Positions 59,659 through 64,000 of a stretch of DNA of 64,000 bases are shown piece by piece (position 1 is the first letter of the stretch; every line of letters begins with the position of its first letter). The DNA is from Chryseobacterium sp. SSA4.19 (GTDB taxonomy: Bacteria > Bacteroidota > Bacteroidia > Flavobacteriales > Weeksellaceae), in NCBI RefSeq assembly GCF_022601875.1, contig NZ_JAKVIP010000009.1, positions 1 through 64,000 on the forward strand, read 5' to 3'. Below the pieces are notes generated by a model, which saw only the letters and a list, made by a program, of their open reading frames with translations, made no database searches and was not told where the DNA came from. A program made the position numbers and the translations under genes.

Positions 59659-61943
59659 TAATTGACTACCGCAATCTTTGCAGTTGCTTTATCGGATCCG
59701 TCTTCATTGGTCATCAATACAAAGTAAACACCCGAAGCAACCCTGGAACCTCTCTGATTGTTAAGATCCCATTCATAATAGCCTCCTCTTGCCACTGCAG
59801 AATGCACAACATTCCCGGCGGCATCGGCAATCCGGATATTGGTCACTTCAGCTAATCCTTTAATAGTTACTTTTCCTTTGAAATTGGTATACACTACAGG
59901 ATTAGGGTAAACCAGAACATTTCCGAAGCCCGAGGTAACGTCAGCAACATCTCCCTGGTAGGTTACAATTCCGTCATACGAAACAAAGTATACCTTCCCG
60001 GTTTTCTTGTCAATTTTGATATCCGTAATGGAATTGGTAGGGAGCGGGGAGTTTTCTTTCGTAAAATGCTTGATGGTTTGCTGTCCGTTGGCAGATACAT
60101 AGTACACACCGCCTCCGTCTATGGAAACCCATTTATGGTCTCCGGCATCTACTTCAATCTGCAAAATCTGGGAATCTCTGAAAAGTTCTTCGCCAAGACC
60201 GTTCTGCTCGATAATGATGGGCTCAACGGTTGCAGTAGCCGGGCTTTTTACGGCTGAAACAGCATTTTGCAAAACCCTTAAGCCAACATCTCCTCCTATC
60301 CATGCATCCCCTGACTTATCAATAGCTACCGAAATGGTTCCTCCTGAGTTGGAAGCAAAGCCATTGGCCTGGGTCAGAATATATTCTTTATCATCAGAGG
60401 TATTGACTGTCTTGTTTGCGTCATAGGCTATAAAGTTATTTACTCTGGGAGTAGGTATCCAAAGTAAGCCATCTTGGTATAGTGCTTTCTGGGCCGCCCC
60501 ATAGTTCTGGTTAGTATTTCTTATCAGGAAATCATCGGTAGCCCTGTCATATGCACCAATAGCTGTAAACGGGCCAAATGCAGTATTGTCATTGGAAAAA
60601 GCAATGGTTACAAATAAATTATTTGAATCGTCAAAAGTAAGACCTACGGCACGTCTTGCGGAGAATTCGTTGGTACCGAGATTATAATTTTTGGTAAATG
60701 TAAAATCTTTGCTTCCTGAATTATACTTCATTTTATAAACACCGCGACCACTTTCGGTAGTATAATTTGTGAAAAATATATCATCACCATTCACAGGATC
60801 GGAGACTGCATCCAATACATTAAACCGGGTGGTATTTCCAATAAAATAGGAAGGATAGATCCATTCCATTCCGTTAAAATAATAGAATCCCGGATTCTTT
60901 GGATTATTGGATGGTGTATTGAATCTCGCTTCTCTTGCACCGGTTGAGACCAGGATCTGGTTTTCTCCGGACAGGCTTATTTTATAAGCATAATTAAAGT
61001 AAGGGCCATCCGGTTTAAAGGAATTACTGCTTTCATTTTTTATCCCTGACAAAACGGTTCCTCCATACACACTGCTTCCGACAGTCGTTGCAGTATTACA
61101 GTCTTCACCGAAGCTGACTGTATTATTAAAGTTTCCGTTCGTATTGAAGGTATATACTCTGTTCAGGTCGGTTACAATGATATTATTCGTATTCACCACC
61201 ACATCGCGGATGTTGCTGAAGTTTTGGGAAAGAGCCACCGCGGTTCCGCCATTATAAACATATCCTATTGTACCGGATGAAAAGCTTAACACGCCTTCCG
61301 AATCAATATGTTTGAAAGAACCTGCCATTTCTGTCGTCCAAGTTCCAAAAACAGGAAATGTAGTGTTCATTTCATGGCTTTTCAAACCGGTATTGGTGAC
61401 AGCGTATACTTTATTCCCGAAAATGGTAGCCTCATTGCTGGCTTCATAAACACCGCCGGATAAAAAGAATGCTGAATCTTTAAACTCTTTTTTCTTCAGA
61501 TCAAAAATAGAAACCCCATAACCTACTGAAATTACAGCCAGATCTCCTGTAATGGAAATGTGATTGATCTTTTTGCTTCCGTTATACCCTGTTGCAATCG
61601 GAATATCTACCACATATTTTACGCCATCAGGAGACACCACATCCATTGATCCGTTTTGGTACCCTATTAAGGCCGTTTTATTTTGCGGATTGTAATCAAA
61701 AGCTGAAATTTTCACCTCATGTAATCCGTTGGCTTTGGAGAGCTTGGTAATTTCACCGGTAGAAATGGTGTAATAAAAGATCCCGTTTTCCGCTGCTGCA
61801 ACAAGTTTTCCATTATCTTCCTTCATCGCCATAACGTTATTGTAGGAAAATAGGTCAGCCCATTTTTTTGAAGAAATAGTCTGTGCATTTGCCAGCGGCA
61901 GAGATGCCAGAATACCAAGGGAAATTAAAGAGAGTTTTTTCAT
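59658..61943 (-). CDS. porZ: PorZ-like type IX secretion system protein
   Basis: 761 residues with a signal peptide ('MKKLSLISLGILASLPLANA'). Beta-propeller repeats of the two-component-regulator type fill about 25-650 ('MAVKED'-like 'NVMAMKEDNGKLVAAAENGI', 'DKSGDAWIGGDVGLRVL', 'DHKWVSIDGGGVYYVSANGQ', 'TNSITDIKIDKKTGKVYFVS'). A C-terminal type A sorting domain follows ('VLVYPNPVVYTNFKGKVTIK', 'WDLNNQRGSRVASGVYFVLM'). This matches PorZ, a surface part of the T9SS attachment complex. Co-transcribed with recO. Confidence 0.85.
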   Translation of the reverse strand: MKKLSLISLGILASLPLANAQTISSKKWADLFSYNNVMAMKEDNGKLVAAAENGIFYYTISTGEITKLSKANGLHEVKISAFDYNPQNKTALIGYQNGSMDVVSPDGVKYVVDIPIATGYNGSKKINHISITGDLAVISVGYGVSIFDLKKKEFKDSAFFLSGGVYEASNEATIFGNKVYAVTNTGLKSHEMNTTFPVFGTWTTEMAGSFKHIDSEGVLSFSSGTIGYVYNGGTAVALSQNFSNIRDVVVNTNNIIVTDLNRVYTFNTNGNFNNTVSFGEDCNTATTVGSSVYGGTVLSGIKNESSNSFKPDGPYFNYAYKISLSGENQILVSTGAREARFNTPSNNPKNPGFYYFNGMEWIYPSYFIGNTTRFNVLDAVSDPVNGDDIFFTNYTTESGRGVYKMKYNSGSKDFTFTKNYNLGTNEFSARRAVGLTFDDSNNLFVTIAFSNDNTAFGPFTAIGAYDRATDDFLIRNTNQNYGAAQKALYQDGLLWIPTPRVNNFIAYDANKTVNTSDDKEYILTQANGFASNSGGTISVAIDKSGDAWIGGDVGLRVLQNAVSAVKSPATATVEPIIIEQNGLGEELFRDSQILQIEVDAGDHKWVSIDGGGVYYVSANGQQTIKHFTKENSPLPTNSITDIKIDKKTGKVYFVSYDGIVTYQGDVADVTSGFGNVLVYPNPVVYTNFKGKVTIKGLAEVTNIRIADAAGNVVHSAVARGGYYEWDLNNQRGSRVASGVYFVLMTNEDGSDKATAKIAVVN

Positions 61944-61945
61944 GC

Positions 61946-62896
61946 TTATGCTATTATGCTGCTGTCAATAACCTGGTTATTCCAGGAAATATGTTTTACG
62001 TTTTTATGATTATCAAAGAAGAAATCTATTCTGCCTAAAAGAAGACCAGCCCATCCCACCTGGTTTACCAAAACGTTTTTACCGGCTCTGTTGGTAAAAG
62101 CCTGTGGTTCCGGCAAGAAAGTATGGGTGTGACCTCCCAGAATCAGATCGATATACTCCGTTTTTGAAGCTAAAATTTTATCATTTATCTTATCAGGATC
62201 TTCTTTATAATCATAGCCGATGTGTGAAAGGCAGATCACAAGATCACATTTTTGTTCGTTTTTAAGGAAGTTGGAATAATGCTGAGCAACATCAATCGGA
62301 TCTGAATATACCGTTTCTCCGTATTGCTTTTTACCAACCAGTCCGTCTAACTGAATTCCTACTCCGAAAATCCCTACTTTGATTCCGTTTTTATTAAAGA
62401 TCTTATAAGGAGATGTTTTTCCGTCAAGAACCGTGTTTTTAAAATCGTAATTGGAACAGATAAAAGGAAATTTTGCATTCGGCAGCACTTTTAAAAATCC
62501 GTCCAGTCCATTATCAAAATCATGATTTCCCATCGTAGAGGCATCATATTTCATCATGGACATCAATTTAAATTCAAGTTCACCTCCGAAAAAATTGAAA
62601 TAGGGTGTTCCCTGGAAAATATCTCCTGAATCAAGAAGCAGGACATTGTTTTCCTGATTTCTGATTTGCTGGATTAAGCTTGCTCTTCTCGCAAAGCCTC
62701 CCTGACCGGGATTTTTGGTATAGCTGGCATCAAAAGGTTCTATCCTGCTGTGCTGATCGTTGGTATGAAGAATGGTTAGCTTTTTCGCTGGATTTATCCC
62801 AGTGATTTTTAATTCTTCTGCCATCATCATCTTCGGAGCCAAAGCCATGGCTAAAGTTCCGCCGCCTATTGCTTTTAAAAAACTTTTTCTATCCAT
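61946..62896 (-). CDS. 5'-nucleotidase N-terminal (metallophosphatase) protein
   Basis: 316 residues. A leader with one Arg-Lys ('MDRKSFLKAIGGGTLAMALA') suggests export. The metal motifs are 'LTILHTNDQHSRIEPF' (D/H), 'NNVLLLDSGDIFQG' (D), 'ASTMGNHDFDNG' (NHD), 'VICLSHIGYD' (H) and 'LILGGHTHTF' (HxH). It corresponds to the catalytic domain of UshA-type 5'-nucleotidases, here without the substrate-binding domain. It overlaps the preceding gene by 1 bp. Confidence 0.88.
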   Translation of the reverse strand: MDRKSFLKAIGGGTLAMALAPKMMMAEELKITGINPAKKLTILHTNDQHSRIEPFDASYTKNPGQGGFARRASLIQQIRNQENNVLLLDSGDIFQGTPYFNFFGGELEFKLMSMMKYDASTMGNHDFDNGLDGFLKVLPNAKFPFICSNYDFKNTVLDGKTSPYKIFNKNGIKVGIFGVGIQLDGLVGKKQYGETVYSDPIDVAQHYSNFLKNEQKCDLVICLSHIGYDYKEDPDKINDKILASKTEYIDLILGGHTHTFLPEPQAFTNRAGKNVLVNQVGWAGLLLGRIDFFFDNHKNVKHISWNNQVIDSSIIA

Positions 62897-63654
62897 TACT
62901 TCTTGCCGATAAAATTTAAACGAATATCTGATTTCGCCGTTACTTCGGGATTGTTTTTAAAATATTCAATGAAAAGATCTCTTAATCTTATTCCTGTAGG
63001 AATTGATTCTCCTTTAGCAAAAAACTTCATATTGTCACCGCCTAATGCCAGATAATCAGAAGTGGCAATATAATAATCCTGATCAGGGTTTACTGCATTG
63101 CCGTTAATTAAAGCTTTGCTTAACTGTCCGTTAGTGGTTTCAATATATAAATGGGACACCGGATTATTCACCTGTGTTTTTGCATAGTAATCAAAAAGAC
63201 CCTGCAGATCGGAACCTTTCATTTTTACGATAATCACTTCATTTTCAAAAGGCATCACTTCAAAGACACTTTTTAATAAAATATCCCCTTTTCCTATGGT
63301 TGTCCGGATTCCTCCGATGTTGATCAGGGCGGCATCTACATTTTTTTGAAGATGGGTTTTAGCCCATTGATCAGCACCGTCAAATGTATAATCTGCCAAA
63401 AGATTACCGAGGTTGCTGTTGTCTCCCTGCTTGGTCAGATCAATATCCGTATGGGAAATCTTCTGGTTCATCTCTTGATCCAGCTTTTGTTTATAAGGTT
63501 CAATAACTTTTATAAACGCCTCATCATTCTTCAGTTCATTATTAATAGAAATGTTTTTCCGGGTCTGCACATCTGCTACCTGAAGCGGGGAGACCGTCTT
63601 ACAGGCAGAAAGTATAGCCAGAGTACTTCCTAGTAACAAGAATTTATTTTTCAT
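62896..63654 (-). CDS. 5'-nucleotidase C-terminal domain lipoprotein
   Basis: Start set at the internal ATG (63654), giving a lipobox signal ('MKNKFLLLGSTLAILSACKT', Cys18). The rest is a single 5'-nucleotidase C-terminal domain: 'NSNLGNLLADYTFDGADQWA', 'DAALINIGGIRTTIGKGDIL', 'VFEVMPFENEVIIVKMKG' and 'YYIATSDYLALGGDNMKFFA'. It supplies substrate-binding residues to the metallophosphatase encoded next. It is the first gene of the operon 63654-58972. Confidence 0.87.
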   Translation of the reverse strand: MKNKFLLLGSTLAILSACKTVSPLQVADVQTRKNISINNELKNDEAFIKVIEPYKQKLDQEMNQKISHTDIDLTKQGDNSNLGNLLADYTFDGADQWAKTHLQKNVDAALINIGGIRTTIGKGDILLKSVFEVMPFENEVIIVKMKGSDLQGLFDYYAKTQVNNPVSHLYIETTNGQLSKALINGNAVNPDQDYYIATSDYLALGGDNMKFFAKGESIPTGIRLRDLFIEYFKNNPEVTAKSDIRLNFIGKK

Positions 63655-63809
63655 ATGCCACAATTATTTAAGACTATATGCAGTCGCCTGTTCTTTTCTC
63701 TGTAAGGAATTTAGACAGTGACGATTTCATAAGATCTTTAGTATATGCAAATATAATTATATGTATAATAAAACATTATTATTTGTGATAAATTCTTAGC
63801 GTAAATTAT

Positions 63810-63817
63810 TAAATTTG
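63810..63817 (+). promoter_or_regulatory. -7 element of the dapA promoter
   Basis: TAAATTTG fits TAnnTTTG; a TTG at 63783-63785 gives a 24-bp spacer, slightly long. 18 bp before the ATG. Confidence 0.5.
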
Positions 63818-63835
63818 AAAAAATAATTCTAGCAG

Positions 63836-64000
63836 ATGAGCATTTTAAAAGGAGTAGGTGTTGCTTTGGTTACACCCTTTAATGAAGATTTATCCGTAGA
63901 CTTCAACAGTTTAACAAAACTTGTGGAATATAATATAGAAAACGGAACCAATTATTTAGTTGTTTTAGGAACTACAGCCGAGGCTGCAACGCTTTCTGCT
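63836..64000 (+). CDS. dapA: 4-hydroxy-tetrahydrodipicolinate synthase, 5' part
   Basis: The 55 visible codons read '[20 protein letters not shown]', then '[20 protein letters not shown]' and '[14 protein letters not shown]'. This is the N-terminus of DapA with the 'GTTAE' substrate loop. DapA condenses pyruvate with aspartate semialdehyde in lysine/peptidoglycan synthesis. The gene runs off the window edge. Confidence 0.93.
   Translation, partial: MSILKGVGVALVTPFNEDLSVDFNSLTKLVEYNIENGTNYLVVLGTTAEAATLSA

Overview
The window is chromosomal DNA from a low-GC Bacteroidota, most likely a Chryseobacterium-like member of the Weeksellaceae/Flavobacteriia. The signs are type IX secretion (a PorZ-like protein and a T9SS-sorted delta-60 protein), -7 promoter elements of the form TAnnTTTG, frequent 'MKK...FSQ/AQ' signal peptides, and a mqo, gpsA, recO-porZ and dapA housekeeping complement. 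No 16S sequence is present, so genus level is inference.

Layout. 1-7 kb is an accessory stretch: a partial SIR2-domain gene, an XRE regulator, and a large protein ending in a papain/C39-like cysteine peptidase domain with a probable immunity partner and broken toxin/immunity remnants. 7-15 kb holds a VIT/DUF2135 protein, a T9SS cargo protein, deoD, a frameshifted tatD and hypotheticals. 15.2-22.9 kb is a six-gene MoxR AAA+/vWA/beta-propeller operon. 22.9-25.5 kb has almost no protein genes: two short transcripts, then a dense array of tRNA-like sequences with recurrent hairpins. 25.6-29.6 kb is a co-directional run of predicted RNA- and nucleotide-processing genes (YkuK-type RNase H fold, R2K ATP-grasp, cREC, DinB, metallophosphoesterase, two decayed DEDDh exonucleases).

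29.64-34.77 kb is bounded by two near-identical ~120-bp inverted repeats. It encodes a TraB/EreA-like protein, a VOC protein, a Ro60/TROVE RNA-binding protein and a hypothetical. It ends in a second noncoding array with six copies of a ~26-nt element (consensus AAGTGYCGTAG then TTACTTCG) interleaved with tRNA T-arms and D-arms whose acceptor strands pair in circularly permuted order. I read this as a multi-copy, tRNA-mimicking Y RNA locus partnered with Ro60. Together with the first array and the RNA-processing genes, it is the strongest candidate here for an undescribed system. No rtcB is seen in the window.

34.8-42.7 kb holds a SulP transporter and a Ter stress cluster (HAD, PRTase, TerD, TelA, hypothetical, TerD, TerC). 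42.7-58.9 kb is mostly ordinary chromosome (catalase-like, FKBP, lipoprotein, HTH-membrane protein, frameshifted serine hydrolase, Rrf2 plus NAD(P)-binding protein, M23 peptidase, gpsA, mqo, DUF1684, GNAT, SDR, GH63-like). 59-63.7 kb is a tight leftward operon: split 5'-nucleotidase, porZ-like, recO. dapA begins at the right edge.

Several conserved genes (tatD, both exonucleases, the serine hydrolase, a toxin remnant) are each broken by one or two apparent single-base shifts. This could be real decay or assembly/indel error; the sequence alone cannot decide. All function calls come from reading motifs by eye; no database search was run.
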